Source of the DNA: Burkholderiaceae bacterium
Lineage (GTDB): Bacteria > Pseudomonadota > Gammaproteobacteria > Burkholderiales > Burkholderiaceae_E
Reading direction: 5' to 3'
DNA: 45,005 nucleotides
Assembly: GCA_021166725.1 (NCBI GenBank)
Contig: JAJPES010000021.1
Coordinates: 1-45,005, forward strand
Within the stretch, counting starts at the first letter, position 1; each line of letters begins with the position of its first letter. Both the position numbers and the translations under genes were made by a program. This document shows, piece by piece, positions 26,339-35,664 of this stretch. Under the pieces are notes generated by a model, which had not been told where the DNA came from, made no database searches, and worked only from the letters and a program-made list of their open reading frames with translations.

Positions 26339-28167
26339 CACGCCACCTTGCGCGCAGCATCGCGGCTCGCCGGGCCGGCGTGCGCGATGTCGAGCAGGAA
26401 CTTGCGCATGTCCCAGGCGCCGGTCGGACAGCGCTCGGCGCACAGCCCGCAGTGCAGGCAGACGTCCTCGTCCTTGACCATCGCGCGGCCGGTCTTCAGC
26501 GGCGGCGAAAGGTACAACGGCTGCTCCCGGTTCAGCGCCGGCGCGCGCAGCGACGCGCGCAGCGCCCGCTCGTCGCCGTCGGCGGGAAGCCCGGTGAACG
26601 TGATGCAGTCGGTCGGGCAGATGTCCACGCACGCGTCGCACTCGATGCACTGCGGCGCGCTGAACACCGTCTGCACGTCGCAGTTCAGGCAGCGTTGCGC
26701 CTCGCGCCAGGCCGCCTGCGCGTCGAAGCCCAGTTCCACCTCGATGCGGATGTCGCGCAGCGCGCGCGACGGGTCGTGCCAGGGCACCTTGTTGCGCGCA
26801 TCGCGCGTGGGCTCGTTGTCGTAGCTCCATTCGTGGATGCCCATCTTCTGCGCGATCATCGTCACCGCCGGAGCCGGGCGCGCATCCACTGCCTCGCCGT
26901 TCAGGTAGCGATCGATCGACACCGCTGCCTCGTGGCCCTGCGCGACGGCCCAGATGATGTTCTTCGGTCCGAGCGCCGCGTCGCCGCCGAAGAACACCTC
27001 CGGACGCGTCGACTGCAGCGACACGCGGTCGAGCTTCGGCATGCCGTGCGCATCGAAGTCGATGCCGGCGTCGCGCTCGATCCACGGAAATGCGTTCTCC
27101 TGGCCCACGGCGATCAGCACCTCGTCGCAGTCCAGCACGCGCTCGCCCGCGCCGGTGGGGACCAGCGAGCGGCGCCCGTTCTCGTCGTAGTGCGCCTGCA
27201 CCGGTTCGAAGCGCATGCCGGTGAGCCGTCCGTTGTCGTGCAGGAAAGCCTTCGGCACCAGGAAGTCGAGGATCGGGATGCCCTCGTGCATCGCGTCTTC
27301 CTTTTCCCAGGGCGACGCCTTCATCTCGGCGAAGCCGGAGCGCACGACGACGCGCACGTCGTCGCCGCCCAACCGTCGCGCAGTGCGGCAGCAGTCCATC
27401 GCCGTGTTGCCGCCGCCCAGCACGAGCACCCGGCGACCGATGCGATCGACGTGGCCGAAGGACACCGAAGCGAGCCAGTCGATGCCGATGTGAATGTGCG
27501 CAGCGGCCTCGTGCCGGCCGGGAAGATCGAGATCGCGCCCGCGCGGCGCGCCGCTGCCGACGAACACCGCGTCGTAGCCTTCGCTGAGCAGCGCCGACAT
27601 CGAATCGATGCGCGTGCCCGGCCGGAAATCGACGCCGAGGTCGAGTACGTAGCCGGTTTCCTCGTCGATCACCGCTTCCGGCAGACGAAAGCGCGGGATC
27701 TGCGTGCGGATCATCCCGCCGGCGCGGGTGTCGGCGTCGAACACGGTAATCGCGTAGCCGAGCGGAGCCAGGTCGCGAGCGACGGTGAGCGACGCGGGCC
27801 CGGCGCCGACGCAGGCGACGCGCCGACCGTTGGACCGGCGCGCCTTCGGAGGCAGCCGCGCACGGATGTCGTCCTTGAAGTCGGCCGCGACGCGCTTCAG
27901 CCGGCAGATCGCCACCGGTTCGGGCCGTTCGGCCTGTCGCTCCTCGACGCGTCCGCGCCGGCACGCCGGTTCGCACGGCCGATCGCAGGTGCGCCCGAGA
28001 ATGCCGGGGAAGACGTTCGACCGCCAGTTCACCAGGTAGGCGTCGGAATAGCGGCCGGCGGCGATCAGGCGAATGTATTCGGGAACAGGGGTGTGGGCGG
28101 GGCACGCCCATTGACAATCGACGACCCGGTGGAAGTGATCGGGATTGCGCGTATCGGTCGCCTGCAA
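26338..28167 (-). CDS. korC: FAD/iron-sulfur NAD(P)H:ferredoxin-type oxidoreductase, KorC-like (GltD family)
   Basis: A 609-residue electron-transfer subunit. The N-terminus carries a GltD-like iron-sulfur region (CQWACPAHTPVPEYIRLIAA, TCDRPCEPACRRG). An FAD site is at VACVGAGPASLTVARDLAPL, and an NAD(P)H site at RVLVLGGGNTAMDCCRTARR. The C-terminus has two ferredoxin-type [4Fe-4S] motifs, CIECDACVDICPTDC and CLHCGLCAERCPTGA. In Azoarcus/Thauera relatives a protein of this kind makes KorAB an oxoglutarate:NADP oxidoreductase, which I infer here. The start is TTG at 28167, supported by GAGGAGGGAG just upstream. First gene of the operon, divergent from the PA2779-like gene. Confidence 0.85.
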   Translation of the reverse strand: MQATDTRNPDHFHRVVDCQWACPAHTPVPEYIRLIAAGRYSDAYLVNWRSNVFPGILGRTCDRPCEPACRRGRVEERQAERPEPVAICRLKRVAADFKDDIRARLPPKARRSNGRRVACVGAGPASLTVARDLAPLGYAITVFDADTRAGGMIRTQIPRFRLPEAVIDEETGYVLDLGVDFRPGTRIDSMSALLSEGYDAVFVGSGAPRGRDLDLPGRHEAAAHIHIGIDWLASVSFGHVDRIGRRVLVLGGGNTAMDCCRTARRLGGDDVRVVVRSGFAEMKASPWEKEDAMHEGIPILDFLVPKAFLHDNGRLTGMRFEPVQAHYDENGRRSLVPTGAGERVLDCDEVLIAVGQENAFPWIERDAGIDFDAHGMPKLDRVSLQSTRPEVFFGGDAALGPKNIIWAVAQGHEAAVSIDRYLNGEAVDARPAPAVTMIAQKMGIHEWSYDNEPTRDARNKVPWHDPSRALRDIRIEVELGFDAQAAWREAQRCLNCDVQTVFSAPQCIECDACVDICPTDCITFTGLPADGDERALRASLRAPALNREQPLYLSPPLKTGRAMVKDEDVCLHCGLCAERCPTGAWDMRKFLLDIAHAGPASRDAARKVA

Positions 28168-28368
28168 GGGGTCTCCCTCCTCTCACGCAGCGAAAGCGGC
28201 TTCGCCGTTCGATGCGGCGATCGTCCTCGGACACTTTACTACCGAAGGACGTCGCGCGATAGGAAACAACGACGTCACGCCGCCCCGGGTTGCGTCTATG
28301 ATCTTTCGCTCGGGGACCAGCAGCACCGGCGCCCCCGGATCCGACCGATCCACCCACCGGAGCACTCC
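28168..28368. promoter_or_regulatory. Divergent promoter region of the kor operon and PA2779-like gene
   Basis: This 201-base spacer must hold both promoters. A TATGAT hexamer at about 28298-28303 could be a plus-strand -10, but no matching -35 at 17 bases was found. No clear operator palindrome seen. Confidence 0.35.
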
Positions 28369-28779
28369 ATGAATGCCAGCCCCCTGTTGCGCGCCGTCGT
28401 CGCCGGCGTCGTCGTCGCGCTCGTCGCAAGCACCACGCCCGCTCCGCTGCAGGCACGCGTCATCGGCACCGAGGAGGCGCTCGCCGCCGCGGCACCCGAG
28501 CCGGTTCCGCTGCGTTACGACCGAGCTTCGATCGATGCGTTGCTCGCGCGCGACGACGTGCGCGCGCAACTCGAAGCGCTGGGCGTCGATCCGCAGGACG
28601 CGCGCGCGCGCGTGCAGGCGCTCGACGATGCGCAGGCGCAGGCGCTCGCCGAGCGGCTCGACGAGATGCCCGCCGGCGGCAGCGTGCTGGGCGTCGTGTT
28701 CCTCGTGTTCGTGATCCTGCTGGTCACCGACATTCTCGGTTTCACGCGGGTGTTCCCGTTCACGCGCCCGATCCGATAG
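28369..28779 (+). CDS. PA2779-like small membrane protein (DUF6627)
   Basis: A 136-residue protein with a signal-like N-terminal helix (LLRAVVAGVVVALVASTTPA), an acidic helical middle (RASIDALLARDDVRAQLEAL then GVDPQDARARVQALDDAQAQ), and a C-terminal transmembrane helix (VLGVVFLVFVILLVTDILGF). This layout matches PA2779-family proteins, which are of unknown function and nearly always precede a PA2778-family C39 peptidase, as here with an 8-base gap. The pair probably forms one envelope system. Ends in TAG. Confidence 0.83.
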   Translation: MNASPLLRAVVAGVVVALVASTTPAPLQARVIGTEEALAAAAPEPVPLRYDRASIDALLARDDVRAQLEALGVDPQDARARVQALDDAQAQALAERLDEMPAGGSVLGVVFLVFVILLVTDILGFTRVFPFTRPIR

Positions 28780-28787
28780 ACGCCTCG

Positions 28788-29765
28788 ATGACGCTGCGCC
28801 GATTGGCGACCGGCGCTTTGTCGTGCGCCTGCGCGGTGCTCGTGCTCGCCGGGTGTGCGGCGCCGCAAAGCACGGCATTGCGCGCGGCGCAGTCGGCCGG
28901 CAACGCGGTGTCGGCGCCAACGCTGCCGGCGCGGGCCGTCGTCGACGTGCCTTTCGTCGCGCAGAGCGACTACGAGTGCGGTCCGGCCGCGCTGGCGATG
29001 ACGCTCGCCGCGGCCGGTCACCGCGTCGAGCTGCAGCGTCTGGTCGATGCGGTATACGTGCCGGCGCGCAAGGGCAGCCTGCAGGCCGAGATGCTCGCGC
29101 AGCCACGGCGCGAGTCGATGCTGTCGATCCCGGTAGAGCCGCGGCTCGCATCGATGCTGCAACTGGTCGCCGACGGCGTTCCGGTGCTCGTGTTCCAGAA
29201 CCTCGGCCTTTCGTGGGCGCCGACCTGGCATTACGCGGTACTGGTCGGCTACGACCTGCCGGCCGGGCTCGTCGTGCTGCACTCCGGCACCGAGGCGTCG
29301 ATGCCGATGTCGATCGACGCTTTCGAGCGCACCTGGGCGCGCGCCGGCTCGTGGTCGATGATCGTCGTCGATCCGTCGCGGATCCCGCCACGGGTGAGCG
29401 TGGCGACGGCGCTGCGCGCTGCGGTGGCACTCGAGCGCCTGGATCGCGCCGCCGCGTTGCGCGCCTACGATGCGTTGCTCGCGCGCGCGCCCGACGACCG
29501 GCTCGCGGGCTTCGCGCGCGCCAACGCGTTGCTGGCCGACGAGCGTCCGCGCGAGGCGATCGAGGCTTTCAACCAGTTGCTCGGGCAGCATCCCGACTTC
29601 GCCGACGCCTGGAACAATCTTGCGCACGCCTACGCCGACGCCGGCGATGCGTTGGCCGCCCGACGTGCCGCGGAGCGGGCGGTGGCGCTGGGCGGATCGT
29701 CGAGCGCCGTCTATCGGCAGACCGCCGAGCGCATGCGCAGGCAGGCGGGTGCTGCGCCGCAGTGA
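28788..29765 (+). CDS. PA2778-like C39 cysteine peptidase lipoprotein with TPR repeats
   Basis: A 325-residue lipoprotein: signal peptide with lipobox LAGC at about residues 20-23. Residues about 50-205 are a C39-like papain fold with Cys in DYECGPAALAMTLAA and His in WAPTWHYAVLVGYD. The C-terminal part (about 225-315) has two or three TPR-like helix pairs (RAAALRAYDALLARAPDDRL, PREAIEAFNQLLGQHPDFAD, AWNNLAHAYADAGDALAARR). The substrate is unknown; the adjacent PA2779-like membrane peptide is a candidate partner or substrate. Same strand and probably same transcript as that gene. Confidence 0.85.
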   Translation: MTLRRLATGALSCACAVLVLAGCAAPQSTALRAAQSAGNAVSAPTLPARAVVDVPFVAQSDYECGPAALAMTLAAAGHRVELQRLVDAVYVPARKGSLQAEMLAQPRRESMLSIPVEPRLASMLQLVADGVPVLVFQNLGLSWAPTWHYAVLVGYDLPAGLVVLHSGTEASMPMSIDAFERTWARAGSWSMIVVDPSRIPPRVSVATALRAAVALERLDRAAALRAYDALLARAPDDRLAGFARANALLADERPREAIEAFNQLLGQHPDFADAWNNLAHAYADAGDALAARRAAERAVALGGSSSAVYRQTAERMRRQAGAAPQ

Positions 29766-29942
29766 TACCATCCACGGGTTCCCTGCTCCTTCGCGAGCGC
29801 ACTGCCCGATGACCTGAACTCGTCCATCACCACCGCCCGATCTCGAACGAACGCTCCGGAAGCCGGAGGTCGTTCGCCGGCTGCAGCACCAGGCATGCCG
29901 GGCATCTTGGACGAGAAACTCGTTCCGCAAGGTGAAGAAACC

Positions 29943-32810
29943 ATGTTCAAAGCGCTTCAGTCGAACTCCTATCTGTTCGGCGGCAACGCCCCCTACGTCG
30001 AAGAGCTCTACGAGAGCTACCTGAACAATCCCGCGTCGGTGCCCGACGCGTGGCGTGCCTGGTTCGACAGCCTGCAGGGTGTTCCGGCCGCCGACGGCAG
30101 TCCCGATACCCGCGACATCGCGCACGGTCCGATCGTGCAGTCCTTCGCCGAGCGCGCGAAGGAGGGCCTGCTGCAGCCGCAGCAGATGGGCGGCGACGCC
30201 GCCACCGCGCGCAAGCAGGTCTTCGTCCAGCAGCTGATCGCCGCGTACCGCTTCCTCGGGTCGCGCTGGGCCGACCTCGATCCGCTGAAGCGCCAGGAAC
30301 GCCCGTCGATTCCCGAACTCGAGCCGGCGTTCTACGACTTCACCGAAGGCGACCACGCGCACATCTACTCGGCGGCCAACACCTATTTCGGCTTCGACAA
30401 CGCGCCGCTGCGCGACATCGTCAAGGCGCTGCGCGATACCTACTGCGGCTCGATCGGCGCCGAGTTCATGTACATCTCCGACCCGGCGCAGAAGCGCTGG
30501 CTGCAGGAGCGGCTCGAGTCCACGCGCTCGCGCCCGAGCTACAACATCGACCAGAAGAAGCGCATCCTCGAGCGGCTCACCGCAGCCGAAGGGCTCGAGC
30601 GCTACCTGCACTCGAAATTCGTCGGCCAGAAGCGCTTCTCGCTCGAAGGCGGCGAGAGCTTCATCCCGGCGATGGACGAGCTGGTGCGCCGCGCCGGCAA
30701 CGCCGGCGTGCAGGAAATCGTCATCGGCATGGCGCATCGCGGGCGCCTGAACGTGCTCGTAAACGTGCTCGGCAAGATGCCGAAGGATCTGTTCGCCGAG
30801 TTCGAGGGGCGCCACGCCGACGATCTCCCCAGCGGCGACGTGAAGTACCACAAGGGCTTCTCCAGCGACGTCACCACGCCCGGCGGCCCGGTGCACCTGT
30901 CGCTCGCGTTCAACCCGTCGCACCTCGAGATCGTCAACCCGGTCGTCGAGGGTTCGTGCCGCGCCCGGATGACGCGCCGGGGCGATCGCAACGGCGACCA
31001 GGTCCTGCCGGTGCTCGTGCACGGCGATGCCGCCTTCGCCGCGCAGGGCGTCGTGATGGAGACGCTGAACCTCGCGCAGACGCGCGGCTACGGCACCCGC
31101 GGTACGGTGCACATCGTCATCAACAACCAGATCGGCTTCACCACTTCCGACCCGCGCGACACGCGCTCGACGATCTACTGCACCGACGTCGTCAAGATGA
31201 TCGAGGCACCGGTGCTGCACGTGAACGGCGACGACCCCGAAGCCGTCGTCTATGCCACGCAGCTCGCGCTCGACTTCCGGCAGGCGTTCCGCAAGGACGT
31301 CGTCGTCGACATCGTCTGCTACCGCAAGCTCGGGCACAACGAACAGGACACGCCGGCGGTCACGCAGCCGATCATGTACAAGAAGATCGCGCAGCACCCG
31401 GGCACGCGCAAGCTGTACGCCGACAAGCTGGTGCGCCAGGAAGTGATCGCCGAAGCCGATCCCGAGCGCATGGTCGGCGAGTTCCGCAAGGCGATGGACG
31501 AAGGCAAGCACACCTTCGACCCGGTGATCACCGACTTCAAGAGCAAGTTCGCGGTCGACTGGATGCCGTTCCTGAACCGCAAGTGGACCGACTCGGCCGA
31601 GACCGCGGTGCCGATGGCCGAGCTGCGCCGGCTGGGCGAGAAGATCACCACGGTTCCGGAGAACCTCAAGCTGCACCCGCTGGTCGAGCGCGTGATCAAC
31701 GACCGGCGTGCGATGGCCGAGGGCGAGCATCCGCTCGACTGGGGAATGGGCGAGCACATGGCCTACGCGAGCCTGCTCGCCTCGGGCTACGACGTGCGCC
31801 TGTCGGGACAGGACTCCGGACGCGGCACCTTCACCCATCGGCACGCGGTGCTGCACGACCAGAACCGCGAGCGCTGGGACCAGGGCTCGTACATCCCGCT
31901 GCAGTTCGTCGCCGACAAGCAGGGCCAGTTCATCGTCATCGACTCGGTGCTGTCCGAGGAGGCCGTGCTCGCCTACGAATACGGCTACGCGTCGTCCGAC
32001 CCGAACACGCTGGTCATCTGGGAAGCGCAGTTCGGCGACTTCGCCAACGGCGCTCAGGTGGTCATCGACCAGTTCATCTCGTCGGGCGAAACGAAGTGGG
32101 GTCGTGCCAACGGCCTGGTGCTGATGCTGCCGCACGGCTACGAAGGGCAGGGCCCGGAGCACTCGTCGGCCCGCCTGGAGCGCTTCCTGCAGTTGTGCGC
32201 CGAGAACAACATGCAGGTGTGCCAGCCCACCACGCCCGCGCAGATCTTCCACCTGCTGCGCCGGCAGATGATCCGCATGTTCCGTAAGCCGCTCGTCATT
32301 CTCACGCCGAAGTCGCTGCTGAGGAACAAGGAGGCGGTCTCGTCGCTGAAGGACCTCGCCTCCGGCGAGTTCCGCACGGTGATCGGCGACGCGAGCGTCG
32401 AGGCGAGCCGGGTGCGCCGCGTCGTCGTCTGCACCGGCAAGGTCTACTACGACCTGCTCGCCGCGCGCCGCGAGCGCGAGCTCGACGACGTCGCGCTGGT
32501 GCGCATCGAGCAGCTCTATCCGTTCCCGCACAAGGCCTTCGAAGCCGAGATGAAGAAATACGCGTCGGCCACGCAGGTCATCTGGTGCCAGGACGAGCCG
32601 CAGAACCAGGGCGCCTGGTTCTACGTGGAGCATCGGATCGCCGAGGCGCTGAAGGACGGCCAGAAGCTCGGCTACGCCGGGCGCGCGCCGTCGGCTTCGC
32701 CGGCGGTCGGATATTACGACAAGCACTACGCGCAGCAGAAGGAGCTGCTCGCCGCGGCGCTGGGCGCCGCGCGGCCGCGAAACAGGAAAACCAACCGCGA
32801 CGCCGCCTGA
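29943..32810 (+). CDS. odhA: 2-oxoglutarate dehydrogenase E1 component
   Basis: The TPP-dependent decarboxylase of the oxoglutarate dehydrogenase complex (also called sucA). The 955-residue protein has the E2/E3-docking N-terminus (LFGGNAPYVEELYESYLNNP), GMAHRGRLNVLVNVLGKMPK, the TPP/Mg region VHGDAAFAAQGVVMETLNLA with VINNQIGFTTSDPRDTRSTI, and C-terminal QDEPQNQGAWFYVEHR. The ATG at 29943 is chosen because AAGGTGA is placed well before it and homologues begin FKALQSNSYLF; an upstream start at 29895 is possible. It heads the odhA-odhB-lpdA-zapE operon. No promoter was clear in 29766-29942. Confidence 0.97.
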   Translation: MFKALQSNSYLFGGNAPYVEELYESYLNNPASVPDAWRAWFDSLQGVPAADGSPDTRDIAHGPIVQSFAERAKEGLLQPQQMGGDAATARKQVFVQQLIAAYRFLGSRWADLDPLKRQERPSIPELEPAFYDFTEGDHAHIYSAANTYFGFDNAPLRDIVKALRDTYCGSIGAEFMYISDPAQKRWLQERLESTRSRPSYNIDQKKRILERLTAAEGLERYLHSKFVGQKRFSLEGGESFIPAMDELVRRAGNAGVQEIVIGMAHRGRLNVLVNVLGKMPKDLFAEFEGRHADDLPSGDVKYHKGFSSDVTTPGGPVHLSLAFNPSHLEIVNPVVEGSCRARMTRRGDRNGDQVLPVLVHGDAAFAAQGVVMETLNLAQTRGYGTRGTVHIVINNQIGFTTSDPRDTRSTIYCTDVVKMIEAPVLHVNGDDPEAVVYATQLALDFRQAFRKDVVVDIVCYRKLGHNEQDTPAVTQPIMYKKIAQHPGTRKLYADKLVRQEVIAEADPERMVGEFRKAMDEGKHTFDPVITDFKSKFAVDWMPFLNRKWTDSAETAVPMAELRRLGEKITTVPENLKLHPLVERVINDRRAMAEGEHPLDWGMGEHMAYASLLASGYDVRLSGQDSGRGTFTHRHAVLHDQNRERWDQGSYIPLQFVADKQGQFIVIDSVLSEEAVLAYEYGYASSDPNTLVIWEAQFGDFANGAQVVIDQFISSGETKWGRANGLVLMLPHGYEGQGPEHSSARLERFLQLCAENNMQVCQPTTPAQIFHLLRRQMIRMFRKPLVILTPKSLLRNKEAVSSLKDLASGEFRTVIGDASVEASRVRRVVVCTGKVYYDLLAARRERELDDVALVRIEQLYPFPHKAFEAEMKKYASATQVIWCQDEPQNQGAWFYVEHRIAEALKDGQKLGYAGRAPSASPAVGYYDKHYAQQKELLAAALGAARPRNRKTNRDAA

Positions 32811-32858
32811 GAAGTCGTGAACGAATCCGTCACGCGCGCTCGCTCCGGAGAGACATAG

Positions 32859-34202
32859 ATGCCCGTTATCGAGATCAAGGTTCCGCAGTTGTCCGAGTCG
32901 GTCGCCGAGGCCACGCTGCTGCAATGGCACAAGAAGGCCGGTGAAGCGGTCACCCGCGACGAGAACCTGATCGACATCGAAACCGACAAGGTGGTGCTCG
33001 AACTGCCGGCGCCGGCCGACGGCGTGCTCGTCGAGATCGTCAAGGGTGATGGCGCCACCGTCGTCGCCGACGAGCTGATCGCCAGGCTCGACACCGACGC
33101 GAAGGCGGCCGCTGCCGATGCGAAGGCGGCGGCGCCTGCGGCCGCCGCGGCCACGCCCGGGAAGGCCGGCGTTCAGGCGTCCGGCGGCGGCGACAAGGCT
33201 GCTGCTGCGGCGCCCGCGGCAGTGTCGTCCGGCGGCCCGGCCGGCGGCGCGGTGACCGCAGCCGGCGGGCCGAAAGGCGACATCGCGATGCCGGCGGCGG
33301 CCAAGATGCTGCGCGAGGCGCAGATGTCGCCGTCGCAGGTGCCGGGCACCGGCCGCGACGGTCGGGTCACGAAGGCCGACGTGCTCGGCGCCGCATCCTC
33401 GGTCGCCGCCGCACCCGCGGCACGCGCCGGCGCAGCGGTTGCCGCGCGCCCGGCGCTGCCCGAGGTGCGCCCGCCGGTCGACGTTTCGCAGCTGATCGAA
33501 GGCCGGCCCGAGCAGCGCGTGCCGATGTCGCGGCTGCGACAGCGCGTCGCCGAGCGGCTTCTGCAGTCGCAGCAGACGAACGCGATCCTCACCACCTTCA
33601 ACGAAGTGAACATGCAGCCGGTGATGGAGCTGCGCAAGCGCTACCAGGATCGCTTCGAGAAGGAGCACGGAACGCGCCTGGGCTTCATGTCGTTCTTCGT
33701 GAAGGCGGCGGTGCATGCGCTGCGCAAGTACCCGATCGTCAATTCCTCGGTCGACGGCTCGGACATCGTGTATCACGGCTATTTCGACATCGGCGTGGCG
33801 GTGAGTTCGCCGCGCGGGCTCGTCGTGCCGGTGGTGCGCAACGCCGACCAGCTCGGCTTCGCGCAGATCGAGCGCACGATCGCCGATTTCGGCAAGCGCG
33901 CGCAGGAGGGCAAGCTCGGCATCGAGGAGCTCACCGGAGGCACGTTTTCGATCAGCAACGGCGGTGTGTTCGGCTCGATGCTTTCCACGCCGATCATCAA
34001 TCCGCCGCAGTCGGCGATTCTCGGCATCCACGCGACGAAGGAGCGCCCGGTGGTGGAGAACGGCCAGATCGTCGTCCGGCCGATGAACTACCTCGCCGTT
34101 TCCTACGATCACCGCATCATCGACGGCCGCGACGCGGTGCTGTTCCTCGTCTCGATCAAGGAGGCGCTCGAGGATCCGTCGCGCCTGCTCCTGGACCTGT
34201 AA
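32859..34202 (+). CDS. odhB: Dihydrolipoyllysine-residue succinyltransferase (E2 of OGDH)
   Basis: The E2 core (also sucB) that transfers the succinyl group to CoA. In 447 residues: a lipoyl domain with the lipoylated Lys at 44 ([13 protein letters not shown]), an Ala/Pro-rich hinge at about 80-135, the peripheral subunit-binding domain ([20 protein letters not shown] then [15 protein letters not shown]), a second flexible linker, and the catalytic domain ending in [17 protein letters not shown] with the His and Asp of the DHRxxDG motif. One lipoyl domain is standard for OGDH E2. Confidence 0.97.
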   Translation: MPVIEIKVPQLSESVAEATLLQWHKKAGEAVTRDENLIDIETDKVVLELPAPADGVLVEIVKGDGATVVADELIARLDTDAKAAAADAKAAAPAAAAATPGKAGVQASGGGDKAAAAAPAAVSSGGPAGGAVTAAGGPKGDIAMPAAAKMLREAQMSPSQVPGTGRDGRVTKADVLGAASSVAAAPAARAGAAVAARPALPEVRPPVDVSQLIEGRPEQRVPMSRLRQRVAERLLQSQQTNAILTTFNEVNMQPVMELRKRYQDRFEKEHGTRLGFMSFFVKAAVHALRKYPIVNSSVDGSDIVYHGYFDIGVAVSSPRGLVVPVVRNADQLGFAQIERTIADFGKRAQEGKLGIEELTGGTFSISNGGVFGSMLSTPIINPPQSAILGIHATKERPVVENGQIVVRPMNYLAVSYDHRIIDGRDAVLFLVSIKEALEDPSRLLLDL

Positions 34203-34215
34203 GGAGAGCGCGAAC

Positions 34216-35661
34216 ATGGCCCAGGCCTACGACGTCGTCGTCATCGGCGCCGGTCCCGGCGGTTACATCGCGGCGATCCGCGCCGCGCAACTCGGCATGA
34301 ACGTCGCCTGCGTGGAGGGCTGGCGCAATCCGGACGGCGAGCTCTCGCTCGGCGGCACCTGCCTGAACGTCGGCTGCATTCCGTCGAAGGCGCTGCTGGC
34401 GTCGAGCGAAGCCTACGAACTCGTGCGCGAAAGCTACGACGCTCACGGCATCGGCATCGACGGCGCGCGCCTCGATCTCGGCAAGATGCAGGCTCGCAAG
34501 GGCGGTATCGTGAAGAAGATGACCAAGGGGATCGAGTTCCTGTTCCGCAAGAACAAGGTCACCTGGCTGAAGGGCTTCGGGCGCTTCGTCGGCTACGAGG
34601 ACGACGCGTACCGCGTCGAGGTCTCCGACGAGGAAGCCGGCGGCACGCCGGCGCAGCTCGTCGAGGCCAAGCACGTGATCATCGCCACCGGATCGAAGCC
34701 GCGCGCGCTGCCCGGACTCGACATCGACAACCGCATCGTCTGCGACAACGTCGGCGCGCTGGCGATGACCGAGGTGCCGAAGCGGCTCGGCGTGATCGGC
34801 GCCGGCGTCATCGGCCTGGAGCTCGGATCGGTCTGGCGCCGCCTGGGTGCCGACGTCACGGTGCTCGAGGCTCTGCCTACCTTTCTCGCTGCCGCAGACG
34901 AGGGTGTGCGCAAGGAGGCGTGGAAGCAGTTCAGGACACAGGGCCTGAAGATCGAGCTCGATGCTCGCATCGCCGGCGTCGATGTCGGCGAGAAGGGCGC
35001 GCGCGTGCGCTACGCGATCGGCGACGGCGCCGAGCAGGTGCTCGAGTGCGATCGCCTGGTCGTTTCGGTGGGACGCGTGCCGAACACCGACGGCCTGGGG
35101 CTCGATGCGATCGATCTCGCCGTCGACGAGCGCGGCTTCGTGCCGGTGGACGCGCACTGCCGCACGAGCGCGCCGAACGTCTGGGCGATCGGCGACGTCG
35201 TGCGCGGGCCGATGCTCGCGCACAAGGCCGAGGACGAGGGCGTGATGGTCGCCGAACGCATCGCCGGCCAGGACCCGCACATCGACTACGGGATGATTCC
35301 CTGGGTGATCTACACCGCGCCGGAGATCGCGTGGGTCGGACGCACCGAGGAGCAGCTGAAGAAGGACGGGCGCGCCTACAAGGCCGGCCAGTTCCCGTTC
35401 TCGGCCAACGGACGTGCGCTGGGCACCGGTCATTCCGCCGGCTTCGTCAAGGTGCTGGCCGACGCGGCCACCGACGAGGTGCTCGGCGTGCACATCGTCT
35501 CGGGCGCAGCTTCCGAGCTGATTGCCGAAGCCACGCTGGCGATGGAGTTCCGCGCGTCGGCCGAGGACATCGGCCGGGTCTCGCATCCGCACCCGTCGAT
35601 GTCCGAGGCGCTGCGCGAGGCGGCACTGGCAGCCACCGACAAGCGCTCCCTGAATTCCTGA
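34216..35661 (+). CDS. lpdA: Dihydrolipoamide dehydrogenase (E3)
   Basis: Reoxidises the lipoyl group of E2 and reduces NAD. The 481-residue protein opens [20 protein letters not shown] (FAD), with the redox disulfide C49/C54 in [16 protein letters not shown], an NAD-binding [20 protein letters not shown], and the catalytic His-Glu pair in [17 protein letters not shown] 10-residue insertion ([11 protein letters not shown]) before the redox site matches OGDH-type E3 proteins of betaproteobacteria. AAGGAGAG lies before the ATG. Confidence 0.96.
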   Translation: MAQAYDVVVIGAGPGGYIAAIRAAQLGMNVACVEGWRNPDGELSLGGTCLNVGCIPSKALLASSEAYELVRESYDAHGIGIDGARLDLGKMQARKGGIVKKMTKGIEFLFRKNKVTWLKGFGRFVGYEDDAYRVEVSDEEAGGTPAQLVEAKHVIIATGSKPRALPGLDIDNRIVCDNVGALAMTEVPKRLGVIGAGVIGLELGSVWRRLGADVTVLEALPTFLAAADEGVRKEAWKQFRTQGLKIELDARIAGVDVGEKGARVRYAIGDGAEQVLECDRLVVSVGRVPNTDGLGLDAIDLAVDERGFVPVDAHCRTSAPNVWAIGDVVRGPMLAHKAEDEGVMVAERIAGQDPHIDYGMIPWVIYTAPEIAWVGRTEEQLKKDGRAYKAGQFPFSANGRALGTGHSAGFVKVLADAATDEVLGVHIVSGAASELIAEATLAMEFRASAEDIGRVSHPHPSMSEALREAALAATDKRSLNS

Positions 35662-35664
35662 TCG

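Noticed and set aside
24542..26824. A 760-codon plus-strand frame opposite korA
   Set aside because: Same shadow effect; korA carries clear motifs on the other strand.
28515..34217. A 1900-codon open frame on the minus strand opposite odhA and odhB
   Set aside because: It is antisense to two complete, conserved genes, is rich in Arg/Ala/His with no family motif, and exists because high-GC codon use leaves the opposite frame free of stops.
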